From: Vermamoeba vermiformis
Taxonomy: Eukaryota > Tubulinea > Echinamoebida
Length of the DNA stretch: 64,000 nt
Assembly: GCA_045837725.1 (NCBI GenBank)
Contig: JBEWZL010000136.1
Coordinates: forward strand, 62,001 to 126,000
Reading direction: 5' to 3'
The position numbers were made by a program, and so were the translations under genes. Each line of letters opens with the position of its first letter. The first letter of the stretch is position 1. Positions 23,082 to 34,316 of the stretch are shown here, piece by piece. The notes below the pieces were generated by a model, which did no database searches, had not been told where the DNA came from, and was given only the letters and a program-made list of their open reading frames with translations.

Positions 23082-24653
23082 TTAGCAGTTAGCAGTCTTC
23101 ATTTGCGACTGCAACTTGGCGCAGGCCCAGCAGTGCATTCTCAACTCTTGGCAGTCAGTGAAGTGATTGGCGCAGGGCTGAGGCAATTGCGAGTAGCCCA
23201 TGATGTTGCTGTAGTCGGTGGTGCCGTAGCTCCTGAATAACAAAGGCACATTAAGCATCGAGACAAGTGAATTGAACCCTATCAATCGTGATTAACTTAC
23301 TTTCCCTTGCAGTCTTTGTCACCGGGAGCGCGGCAGTAGAAGTTCATTGGTGTAGCTGGAGTATCAGCGCACAAGTCACCTATTAATTTTGGCGTTAGAT
23401 CAGATCTTACCACAAACAGGCCAATGTGCTTACCAACAACGTCAGCCTTAGGATCATTAATCTCGTGCACGTTCTCAGTGCATTGGTCACCGCAGGCAGC
23501 GATCTCAGTGACGCCGTGGAATGTGTGCCACAAACCTGTCAAAGTGTCAAAAGTTAACGCGGAATGAATTTTGCCGTGCCAATGAGAATCTTACCCATGT
23601 TATGACCGAGCTCGTGCGAGATAGTAGTGTCGCCGAGGGCTTGATATTCGCGCGACAAAGCGATCGAATTGAGCCACATGCCACCTTGCGAAGTCAACGC
23701 ATCTGAGACCAAAATTTAGAATTCAAAATCAATTTCAACCCTTATCAATAGTGTATTAATGACGTACCTGCGTCCCAAGGGAAAGTGGCAATGCCGAGAA
23801 GAGTACCGTAGTTACCCTCTTGCATGCAAGATACGAACAAGTTGATGTTGTGCTGGATGTGCTCGTTAGCTTGACGACTAGTAATTAGAGTCATAGTATT
23901 ATATACGTACCTCGGGATCCTCAGCGACTTCATCCTTCAAATCGTTGATGGCATAGTACCACGCGGGATCATTGTCATCATAAGGCGGGATGCAGTAGTA
24001 CTTGGAGCTCTTGTGGAATCTGATGGCTTTCTATGGTCCATAAGGATGGTTAATTATGTATGTGCAGTATGAGGTGCCATAAATAGTACAATTCGCCAGA
24101 AAAGTCAATCGAAAAGTTACGCAATCTTTTTTCATGATCCGTGCTAGTAAATTGAGCTTATATGGTAATTTTTAATTAAAGCGTGCTTACTAAGGCGAAG
24201 TCAATTCCGTAGGGTTGATAATCAAGTCTAACTTGCTTAATAGCGGATTGAACCAACGTTTCATTTACACCTGAATTAAAATATGAATATTTAACCTTGA
24301 TAATTACCGTATAAATTCTAAAAATACTAACCATCAGGATGGACTCCTTTGGCGCTATCAAAAACGTGAACGATAAGATTGAATACAATCAAATCTGACT
24401 TGGCCTTGTTTCTGGTAGCTGGAACATCGCAAGTTCCTTCGTAGCATTCAGATTGAGGCTCTTCAGCCTTCATCATCTTCTTAAAGTGATGAAGCTCGGT
24501 AGTAGGGCATGGAATTACGCGTTGTTGAGATTTACCTCCGATCTCGACGCGGTACTTGGGTAAAACCAATGAAGCATTAGTATATGCTTCTACGCTGTAT
24601 AAATACAACGAAAGCACGACAATGGTGGCTAATACGAGCTTTGTGGGCTTCAT
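23082..24653 (-). CDS. Secreted M43-type (pappalysin) zinc metalloprotease
   Basis: ATG 24653 gives a signal peptide (MKPTKLVLATIVVLSLYLYS, then VEA). About nine exons; stop at 23082. The zinc site HELGHNMGLWHTF (HExxHxxGxxH) is split by an intron after HELGHNMG. After it come the M43-like Cys/Asp-rich loop (CGDQC, then GDLCADTP and PMNFYC) and the metzincin Met-turn SNIMGYSQ. A pro-region rich in charged residues precedes the catalytic domain, with VFNLIVHVFDSAKG as the usual first strand. These features fit the pappalysin/cytophagalysin family, which cut extracellular proteins or peptides. All three zinc His and the Glu are present, so it should be active. For an amoeba this would be a secreted or phagosomal enzyme (inference). 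Confidence 0.9.
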
Positions 24654-25046
24654 TGCGTTGAAACGTCAACGGAAAATGATTTTTCGGCTTTAAATCTTTT
24701 CCAATCACATATACCAGGGCTTTATAATCTTGATGGCGTAATGTATGTTATTGAGGCGAATATTGGGTCATTTTATGAATTGATACGATCGGAGGTAAGC
24801 GGTCAAAAGTAAAGTTTTGGATGCAGTTTGGAAAGTTGACGCCTTAGCGTGTATGATACGTATTAAAGCATATTATGACTCATATGAAGATTATAATACA
24901 TTATTTATGAAGTACGTACACACACCTCTTCGTGTAACAGCGCGGAGTTGAACTTTCTTTGGAACTTTTCTTATTTACAGAGTCATCGTACTCTACAATA
25001 TCAAAATTAATACAAAACCACAAATAGGACATACGTGATTCGATGG
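24654..25046. other. Intergenic region
   Basis: About 390 bases between the metalloprotease start and the 3' end of the TPR gene. Nothing is recognised. Confidence 0.45.
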
Positions 25047-26102
25047 TTAAGTTAATAAATGACTTACGAGTTGGCAAGAGGTAAGTCCGTTCATAGCGGA
25101 TTCGTTCACCGAGTTGATCAGCAACGATTTAGTAAAGCATTCTTTAGCCTCGTTCAACCTCTTCTTTTTAAATAACATGATGCCTCTTTGGCACCAATAA
25201 TCGTCGTCGTTAGGGTCAAATCGGCAAGCTGTTTCGAAGCACAACAGAGCTGCGTCTATTTGATCGATTTTCGAATGCGAAAGGCCTAATATTAATGTAA
25301 GTACTATATTAAGCATAGATAGGGGTTTAAAAGCCTTATTGTAACTTCTCAAACTTTGTGTAACGGATGGAAAAGTTTGATCTAGATCTGATTTCAGATG
25401 GATTAGCTTACCTTTGTTATACCAACATAATGCGATATTATCTTTGATCTCTATAACGCGATTGTAGCATACTATAGCTTCTTCGTGTCTATCTAATCGA
25501 TTCAACGCGTTGGCCTTGATCAGCCAACACGAAAACTGGCTTGGATCTGCTTCTAAACTTAGCGAACTGTTCATAATTGAGTGCTCATATAGTCCTTGTC
25601 TCCAAAATATGCTTGCTTTGTTAAAAAGGGCTTTGCATTTTGTGTCCAAGTCGGGATCGAGAGCGAGGGCATTATCGCAACAGCCCAAAGCTTCGTTAAA
25701 TTTTTTCTACGATCAAATTAATATTACTAAAATTATATAGACGAATAATACCTCTTGATAAAGGATATTGGACTTCAAATAATACGCAGGACTGGTCGGT
25801 TTGATCTGCAACGACCGATCGAGGCATTCTTTTGCTTCTTTGACTTGAGATAGTGCAAAATGTGACTTTGCTTTTAAATATAATAATTCGTCATTTTCTG
25901 GTTCAATTTCAAGGCCGGTTTTAATTTGTTCGATCGCCTGGATGTGTTTCTCTTGATTTTGATAAGCCTTCCCTACGAAAAATATTCGTATTACATTTTA
26001 TGAAAATTATGTAGGCAACTAAAATCGAATTTTAACGCGAAACGGCAGAAAATTCATCTTCGATAGCTGCATCTGCTTACCTTTCGCAATGATTTCGTCC
26101 AT
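25047..26102 (-). CDS. TPR-repeat protein
   Basis: ATG 26102 starts a short exon (MDEIIAKG) joined to an exon reading GKAYQNQEKHIQAIEQIKTG, LEIEPENDELLYLKAKSHFA and KEAKECLDRSLQIKPTSPAY. Later exons continue with KCKALFNKASIFWRQGLYEH, HEEAIVCYNRVIEIKDNIAL and FKKKRLNEAKECFTKSLLIN. This is a run of about seven 34-residue tetratricopeptide repeats with the usual small/large residue pattern and Pro near the end of helix B. Almost the whole protein (about 310 residues) is TPRs, so it is a protein-interaction scaffold; the partner is unknown. The last intron/stop choice (GTAAG lies at the end of the final exon, near 25062) leaves the last residues uncertain. Confidence 0.8.
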
Positions 26103-26444
26103 AATGTTATTGATGTCAAGCTCATATGTACATAAAGTTAAAAATATGAATAAAAGTTGCGCAGCAAGTAACCATCAAATTATCACGTGCGATGTTTATT
26201 AATAGGACGTTTGCATAATTCTACAAGACTGAGCTAATAGTGTCGGCGTCATGCGCCAGTCTGATGAAAAGATCAACAAGTAGTCTGCGCAATGTTCTAC
26301 TTTCTGCCTGGGAAGGTGATCGCAGGTTGTGGATCTGTTGGTGGCTTGCCACAGAACGCTACGGCTAATTGTTACGCTTGATCCATATTTTCAGATTCAG
26401 CTGAATAACAATGCCCAGGATTCTATCAGATGCCGCGTACCGAT

Positions 26445-29066
26445 TTACTTCTGGCGTCGGTACTTATCCAAGCATTGCTTGAGAGTATCAATTGAACATG
26501 GTTTCATCAAGAAGTCGTCCATTCCTGCTTTCAGTGCCATTGTTCTCTTCTCTTCCACTGCATGTGCTGTCAGTGCGATGATTGGTGTTGTCACGCCCAT
26601 TTCACGCATCTGAGTGCACGCTGTGATGCCATCTACCAGCGCATTAGTCTATGGCTAAGCAGCGCTTGAAGAGTCCTTACCCATGACAGGCATTTCCAAG
26701 TCCAACAAGATGACGTCGTAATTGGGTCGAGGGTTGATTTTGAGCTTTTGTACCGCGATTAGACCGTTTGATGCCACGTCAACTTGACATCCAAGCTTCA
26801 CTAGCTGCCCTCTGTAATACAAGGACATTAGTTCAGTCACTAAATATTATTTGGCACGTACTTAATAACTGCCTGATTGACCGCATTGTCATCAACTAAT
26901 AGAACGCATTTTTTGACCGAAGTCGTTTGAAGGTCGTTAATTTCGAGTAATTTCTTCGTTGGCTGGGCTGTTTTTGGATCTTCTTCTGCGCACGGAATCC
27001 AAAAACTGAACGTCGAGCCCTCATTTTCACCGGTACTGAAACAGTATTAACGAAAGCCTTAAGTTTATTATAAAGAGGATGTAAGACTTGCCTCGTCACG
27101 CTAATAGCACCTTGCATTAATTCAACCAATAATAAGCAAATATTAAGGCCTACAAAGACGTAAATCAATACTTTGCAGTTGAGTACTTTGAGCGCGAAAT
27201 TTCCGTACCTAAACCAGTGCCGCCATTCAAAGCTCCTTGGATGCTAGCAGACGCCTATGAATGCGATTATAAGAATTTAAATTCAAAAATTAATTTCACG
27301 TACTTGTTCAAAAGCGGAGAAAATTTTCTCGAAGTTTTTTGCTTCGATTCCGACACCAGTGTCTTTAACGGTGAATTTAATATATCGCTTTGCATTGGCC
27401 CATGATTTAACGTATGTGTTGGCAGCTGTCATTTTGCGGAGTACACTTTGATTTGACGTCAATTTGACTTTCAAGGTGATTATGCCGCTGTTGGTGAACT
27501 TGATTGCATTTGATAGCAAATTAATTATTATTTGCTTAATTTTCGTTGAATCGCCGGAAAAGAATGCTGGTAGATTTTCTTCAATGTTCGTTTGGAGTTT
27601 GACATTTGATTTTTGTTGAAACAGTGGTGACGTTACTAATAACGATGAGTGAATTGTTTCATGCAAATTCACTGATTCGATAGTCAATCTGACTTTTCCA
27701 GCTTCAATCTAAGAAAATAAATCAAAATTAATAAGGTCACAGCTCGATCCAGATCTTGTTTCAAACAAGATACGTTTCAAATATCCTAAAAATATCATAT
27801 TGAAATTGAAACAGTGATACTATTTTTAGGCCGGAAAAACAGTTTTTAAACGTCACGAGACTATTTTTGACACGCCACGCGTCAAAATTTAGTAAAACGA
27901 GAATTTTAATGTCAACTCCGGTACTTTACCTTGGAAAAGTCCAAAATATCGTTGATCACTTGCATTAAGTTAATAGCACAGTTCTTAGCGATATCAATCA
28001 ATTTCCCATATTCGCCGCTCAAAGGCGCGTATTTTAAAATGTCGATAGATCCCACGATTCCAGATAGAGGTGTCCTAATACAAATATTAAGCAAATAACT
28101 CTATTATACTACTATGACGCAATACCCACCTCAATTCGTGGCTCATTCTGCATAAAAATTCAGTTTTATGTCTGTTCGCTTGTTCGAGCAGTTGCAGCAT
28201 ATCGCTGTACTTGAGAACGAATATTAACATGACTACGCTCTCCAATAGAGTTCTATTTTGATACAACGCCCTATTAAATTGCGTTAAGTAACGATTTCGT
28301 AATTTACTATCGAATTTACCAAAGCGTGTGTAATTTCTCCGATTCGGACAGCATGAGGTGGTTGCTATGAATGAAACCGCCAAGCTCCAAATGCAATATA
28401 GCATAGCTACAGCCAAAATTCATGATTAAAGCCAATAAAATTCCCTCTAGACCTGTAAAAGATGAAGAATTACTCAGATGTGGCAAAGTAATTGACGAGG
28501 ATTTTCCGATAGATTAATCAACCGCAAAACGGCAAGATTAGTCATATTATAAACGAAATTATGGAAAAAAGAGTAATTAAACGAAGGCAAAGACTTACCT
28601 AAAAATATTCCTCCGTACAGCAAGCACGTGTGGCTTCGCATTATGAATAGTTCAAATCCTCCTTCTCTAAATGATGCAATAAATAGCATTGCATAGAAAA
28701 TATTGACTACGAAGATTCCAGCTTTCTTTTCTGAATCTGATCGACAAAAAATGTACAAAGAAATTGCCAACGCGAGTGTTCCAACAGAGGCTGCAAGCGG
28801 ATAATAGCTGTCCTTCTTGAGGGGCACTATTATGACGTTAGTTTATGCCTTGATATTTATACTTGTCTGAAAAAGATCTTGCCTGTCAGTAGATGCTGCA
28901 GGGTGAACGTTATGCCCATAATAATAAATCTGATATACATTCTAATAATAAGCAAGGCTTTTGGATAACTTGAACCTCGTGGATGAGGAACCCAGTAGCG
29001 CCCACACACCAGATTAACAATTTCATCCTCTTTGGCCTTGTACTTCTTCAATAGATTGAGTGGCAT
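26445..29066 (-). CDS. Membrane hybrid histidine kinase B
   Basis: ATG 29066 (MPLNLLKKYKAKEDEIVNLV). The N-terminal part has about five to six hydrophobic helices (YIRFIIMGITFTLQHLL, LALAISLYIFC, IFYAMLFIAS, LLYGGIFLG, SVVMLIFVL) and a conserved SDSEKKAG loop. Then comes the H box RMSHELR|TPLSGIVG (intron between R and T), HATPase N box NLLSNAIKFT, G1 DTGVGI and G2 GGTGLGLNI. The receiver has LLVDDN, phospho-Asp in VILLDLEMPV, and LTAHAVEEKR before MALKAGMDDFLMKPCS; stop at 26445. Key residues for autophosphorylation and phosphotransfer are present. The first intron seems to be GC-AG (ACAG|GCAAGATC), since only this junction restores the frame. Signals through the plasma or internal membrane; the output partner (an HPt protein) is not in the window. 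Confidence 0.85.
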
Positions 29067-29307
29067 TGAAAATTTAATATGACCAGTGGTCTTCTTCTAT
29101 TGAATTAAATTTGTAAACACAAACGAAAACTGCACGCAGTGCGCACAAGATTTTTTTAGTTTGTATACCGGTGTATACTTTTCCTAATTTAGAGTTCATT
29201 TCAATTTCGTTTCTTTTCAGTGTTATATTACAGTTATTTACATAAGGCAGCTTTGACCTCATCAGGAGCTAGTTTCGCAAGAAGCAATGTTTCGGGATGG
29301 CATCCGC

Positions 29308-31858
29308 TCAGTACGCGGTTGAATTTCGCCGCTCTAATGCAGGCTTTTTACGGTGCCTATCCAAGCACTGCTTGAGAGTGTCGATAGAACAAGGTTTCAT
29401 CAAGAAGTCATCCATTCCTGCTTTCAGTGCCATTGTTCTCTTCTCTTCCACTGCATGTGCTGTCAGTGCAATGATTGGTGTTTTAATACCCTTTTCTCTC
29501 AATTCTGTTGCAGTAGAAATACCGTCTAGTGGCATACATTAATACGGAGTTATGAGAATGACACGAAATTGCCGGATGTGCACCGCTTCGAAGGGTATTA
29601 TTCCGAAGGTCTTACCTAAAACAGGCATTTCTAAATCGAGTAAAATAATGTCGTATTTAGGAGCAGGTGTCGCCTTAAAGTGCTCAATGGCCAATTGACC
29701 GTTCGCTGCGATCTCTACGTGGCACCCAAGCTTCACCAATTGACCCCTAGAAAAGGTAAGTTTTCATGAATATTCCAAATATATGCCTTACTTAATGATC
29801 ATTTGATTGACGGGATTATCTTCGACGAGAAATACCGCATGCCGAGTCACTGTGGCTGGCGGCTGTTTCACTGGCAAATGTTCGTCGCTTCCACTCGACT
29901 TCAAATCTTTTAGCCTTGTTGGGCCATGCTGTTGTCCGGCCAAAACAATAGGCTTCGTCAATAACGACTTGGCTCGCTTCGCAATTTTATCTTGATTTTG
30001 ACGCACAGTGTCAAAAGTCTTCGGGATCCAGAACGTGAACTTGGTACCCTTGTCGAGGCCATCACTAGATTCATAATTCATCAATGGTATTGAAATGTTG
30101 GATTAATGTAGCTAGTGTCGGTTACCTTTTAATGCTAATAGCGCCTTGCATTATCTTAACGAGCAACAAACAAATATTGAGCCCAAGTCCCGTGCCACCA
30201 ACAACTTCACCTCCATTCTTGTTTGACAGCTACGAATGCATTCGTTAATTGAATGCCTTTTCAACACAAATTCAGTACCTGTTCGAAGGCAGAAAAGATC
30301 TTATTGAAGTCACTGCCGCTGACACCAATGCCCGTGTCTTTCACTGAAAAACGGACGAATTCTTTTTCAACCGCCCATGTCTTCGTTAGGCAGTTCTTCT
30401 TGGTCATAATTCGATTGATTCCTTCATTTGTGTCCAGATCTGCTTTCATCGTGATGGATCCGCTCTTTGTGAACTTGGTCGCGTTGGACAACAGATTGAC
30501 GAGTATTTGTTTGATCTTTGTTTTGTCCCCAATGATTGTTTCAGGTACGCTATCAGTAACAACCCTTTTGAATTGAATAGCTGGCTTTTGATTCAACAGC
30601 GGTGAGACAACTTCAGCTGACGCATCCACGATATTTCTAATCCTGACTATGCCTTTAGCAAGCTTCATTTTGCCAGCTTCGATCTATGCGATGTTAGTAG
30701 CTGCCGAGTAGAATATAGGGCGATATTGACACGTACTTTTGAGAAATCTAGAATGTCATTAATGACTTGCAAAAGGTTGGTCGAACACGATTTGGCAATG
30801 TTGATGAGTTTGACGTATTCATCAGTCAGTGGTGCGAACTTGAGAATGTCGATTGCTCCGATGATGCCTGACAACGGTGTTCTGTAGAAATAATCGGTTA
30901 CCGAGCTGTTCAAGGTGCCAATGACACGTGTCACTCTTTGTGACCACATAATTCGCGCCAGAATCTTGCTATAAATTCATACGATTAATTACCTTAATTC
31001 ATGGCTCATTCTGCATAAAAATTCGGTCTTGTGTTTGTCCGCTTGTTCGAAGCGAGTAAACGTTTCAGTGAACTTGAGAATGCTTATGATAAATAGCGCT
31101 GTTTCAGAAATCATTCGCCCCATGAAGGACAGCCTGGAATATAATATTAAGAATAATTTTTTAATTTAAGATTTAAATCAAGATCCGATCTTACCAAATC
31201 ACTTCAACTTTCTGTTGCTCCAATACTGGCGTCTTAGTCATTACAAAATAGCCAACGCAGCAATTGAGGCAGAAAGTTATCATTATTCCTTCAAGACCTA
31301 ATGCAGACAAGTTGTCAGATTCGTCGCTAGCTAAACCGTGTAAAGATCTTACCTAAAACTAAACCTCCCAGAATTAAATATGAAGCATAATGTAACATTA
31401 ATGCTTCATAGCCAGATTTTTGGCTTAGTGAGGCATAAAGGGCAGCGTAGACAACAAAAAACGAAAAATAGGCTGTCGTTCGCTCGGAATCCGTTCTACA
31501 AAATATATAAATTGCTAGTATGGTCGTAATCGGTGCTATAATTGCTAATAAGTGGTACGGTTCTTCATGGTAAATAGTTTCTAAATACAGAATTACAATT
31601 ATTATTTAAAATCAAATATGAAATTTGTTTACCTGCTAGGCCAGTGAAAAACGTTATAAAACAAAGTAATTGAATTCTAAAATATGTCCTTATGACTACA
31701 TCCGCTTTTGCAATACTCGAACCGCCAATTCGTTTCGGTCTCCAATAACGGGAGCAAATTTTTGCTATGATTTTATCCTCCCAAGTTCGATAGTTAAATA
31801 AACCTTCGAACTGAGGCGTGTATTTCATTTTGCCGTTCATATCATCTGTCACGCTCAC
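29308..31858 (-). CDS. Membrane hybrid histidine kinase C
   Basis: ATG 31858 (MSVTDDMNGKMKYTPQFEGL). The conserved N-terminal signature RYWRPKRIGGSSIAKADVVI is followed by a membrane helix and then several more, with the TDSERTTAYF loop of the group. H box in RMSHELR|TPLSGIIG, DILDFSK end of HisKA, N box NLLSNATKFT, G1 DTGIGVSG, G2 GGTGLGLNI, receiver FLVEDN, VILLDLEMPV, LTAHAVEEKR and MALKAGMDDFLMKPCS, ending in a basic tail (RHRKKPALERR) at 29308. Same intron positions as kinases B, D, E and F. About 240 bases separate it from kinase B, tandem and same strand. All catalytic motifs are intact. Confidence 0.87.
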
Positions 31859-32039
31859 TTTACAAGTTTATAAACAGTACTGATTTTTCCTTTTTAGGAA
31901 GATTCAGTTTGTAACGCTGGCCGATTTCAAACTTACAACCAATTGCGTTACATCACACCCTGGGTTAAATGTTACAGCTAACTTATTCAAATGGAGCGTT
32001 GCGGAGAAATTCAATCGCCATCGGAAAAGTTGCGTTCGA

Positions 32040-32152
32040 GATCTGCGGGCCAGATACATATTTTATTGCTTAATATTGTATCCGCATTAGGGAGTCTAAT
32101 AGCATCCTCTATGCCTTCTGCTTTTTCGCTGTTCGTTGGAGAAAGCGATGTA
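32040..32152 (-). pseudogene. Relic of the 3' end of the ankyrin gene at 34.3 kb
   Basis: The minus strand here reads SPTNSEKAEGIEDAIRLPNA, close to SPTNSEETEGIEDAIRIHNA at the C-terminus of the neighbouring ankyrin protein. The likeness continues past that gene's stop into its AATAAA region, but the stop codon itself is lost. It is a short non-coding remnant lying in the 3' flank of the aminotransferase. Confidence 0.7.
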
Positions 32153-32174
32153 GCCAGGCAATTTAAAGCGTTGT

Positions 32175-34192
32175 TTATTGCCCAATATTGATGCCAATAC
32201 AGCTATATATTGACTTAATAACAGGAATAAGTTGCAAAAAATCCGATTTTTCGTTGTAAATCTGAGCTGAAATACGAACATACAGTTGAGTATCCATCGG
32301 GACAATGTAAACCTTAATAATTAACTATTAGCGCTAAAATTGCATAATATACCAATACCTCTATATTATGATCTAGCCATAATCTGTCTCGCAACCATTG
32401 CGCATGTCCTTTGGCTTTTTCGCTCTGTAAAATGTCAGTTAAAACAATTCCGATAATAGATTGAAACTAGTACTATATATTCGTACCGTGCTAAACTTAG
32501 GTAAGGGCAGTGCAATAGCCGCCATGTTACCAAAGTACTGCTCGTAGTTTTCGTTCTCAGTTTCAGACACGACAAAATGCGTACCCCACGCGCGCTTCAA
32601 TTCATTCGCTAAGACGTTGCATTAATTAAGAAATAATATTAATAATATATCACAGTATTACCTGCTTCCCAGACCAAATTGTGGCAGTATTTTGACACTT
32701 TTTCTAAACCACCAATTTTTTCATAGAATTTTAGTGCCGTTGGAATGGTTAACTTTGCCGTATAATTTCCAGTGCCTATTGTAACATTATTGGTAATCCT
32801 AACAGCATATTATTGGCTCGTTCTAAAGCGTACCGGCGTACAAAAACTCGGTTTGCGTGCCTTCGCCATAAAAATTTGAAATGACAACGGGATGAAGCTA
32901 AATTGGAAGAATTATGTCAACCAGGTATGGTATACGGATAGTAGTGATTTTACATACTTGAGCTAAGTGCGCATCCGCTGCATACAAAAATGCAGATCCC
33001 TAATATTTGACACGTGTCAACGGAGTCCCTCAACTATTGTATTGTTGACCTACTTGAGAAGAATATAGCCATTTATGGCAATTAGATACGTAATAATCAG
33101 CGCCAATTTCAGCGATATTCAACGGCAAATGGCCAACGACATGCGCGGCATCCACGAAGGTTTGAACACCTCTGTATGAATTACATTAGCATATATAATA
33201 TTACCATATATATAGTATATTATACTTGGCCTTGCATATCGCGATTATGTTCTTAATAGGCAATATGACACCTGGTGAGCTAGAAATATGATCGAAAACA
33301 GCTAGTTTTGTGTTGGTCGTGATTGCAGCTTCAAAATCTTTTAAGAGCTGTTTCATTACTATTGGTGCTTTGACGTCAATTTCAACGACTTTAAAACCGA
33401 TTCGTGATGATAAATAATAGAGGGCGTTGTTGAAAGAGGCTACATCAAAATTTAACTTGATTAGTGTTGTTGATTGTGTAATACAATAACATACGATATC
33501 CGATATTCAATATTACTACTTCATCTTGAGGAGTAAAATCAATAGAACGAAATACTGCGTTGGCGCCTACAAATTCTGAATTCAGATCTTGCTTAATAAG
33601 CTGTTAGTTAGCCAATTTACGTACCCATACTCGCATTATCAACTAAAAATACATTCTTTGGAGGCGCATTAATGAATTTGGCGAGCTGGCGAATGATGTC
33701 TACTTGAAATATTGGTAGATCGCGCAAAAAGAACGACACAGGAGACCTTTGCTGCATTAATAGGAGACTTAGTACATCTAATACTATAGTAAATAACTAC
33801 CACGTACCACGTATTCGTCCCATTGCTTTTGATTTTCGATTACAACCCGAGACACGCCACCGTAAGCTCCAGCATCTTTTAAAAAATTTATTATAAATTT
33901 ATATGCGTTAAATAATGTACTTTGGTGATAACAGAGCGTGTTAGACACGTACCGAAATTGTTTAAAAATGAAAATATCTGCAGATCAGTCATTACTTACT
34001 CAAAAATGTTAGGCTTCCAAATGCAAAATTGGAGTTACGCATAGCTTTACCTAACTCAACGCTCGTAAAGAAAGCATCATCAAAAACAGGAAACGGGTAT
34101 TTTGGTGGTTGGTAAGATTCGTCGTCCAACTCAAGCGCTTGTTTTGCTCGAGTAAATGTGGTAGTAGCTGTAGGTAATTTTGATTCATCCAT
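32175..34192 (-). CDS. PLP-dependent aminotransferase class V (isopenicillin-N-epimerase/Egt2-like)
   Basis: ATG 34192 (MDESKLPTATTTFTRAKQAL) is chosen as the start; an in-frame ATG 51 bases upstream is possible. More than ten short exons with GT-AG introns encode FAFGSLTFLS, FLRDLPIFQVDIIRQLAKFI, KNVFLVDNASMGANAVFRSI, KLAVFDHISSSPGVILPIK, and then the PLP region GVQTFVDAAHVVGHLPLNIA and YYVSNCHKWLYSSQGSAFLY, where the Lys of CHKW forms the Schiff base and the Asp of VDAAH holds the pyridine nitrogen. The end VPMDTQLYVRISAQIYNE holds the Arg expected to bind a carboxylate. This is the fold-type I group of isopenicillin N epimerase and hercynylcysteine sulfoxide lyase. The exact reaction cannot be fixed from sequence; no Egt1-like gene is in view. 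Stop at 32175. Confidence 0.82.
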
Positions 34193-34316
34193 GGTTGTTA
34201 AATGACTAAACATACAATTTTGATGCAAGAACCGTTTCGCAGCGGAAAATTCTGAAGAGAGTTCCTAGGAATAATAAATTCTGTTCGAGATCTGGTCCAG
34301 ATGTTTAGTTTATTGC

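Noticed and set aside
31991-32191. Plus-strand open frame of 66 codons near 32 kb
   Set aside because: It is antisense to the ankyrin-gene relic and the aminotransferase 3' end; no independent support.
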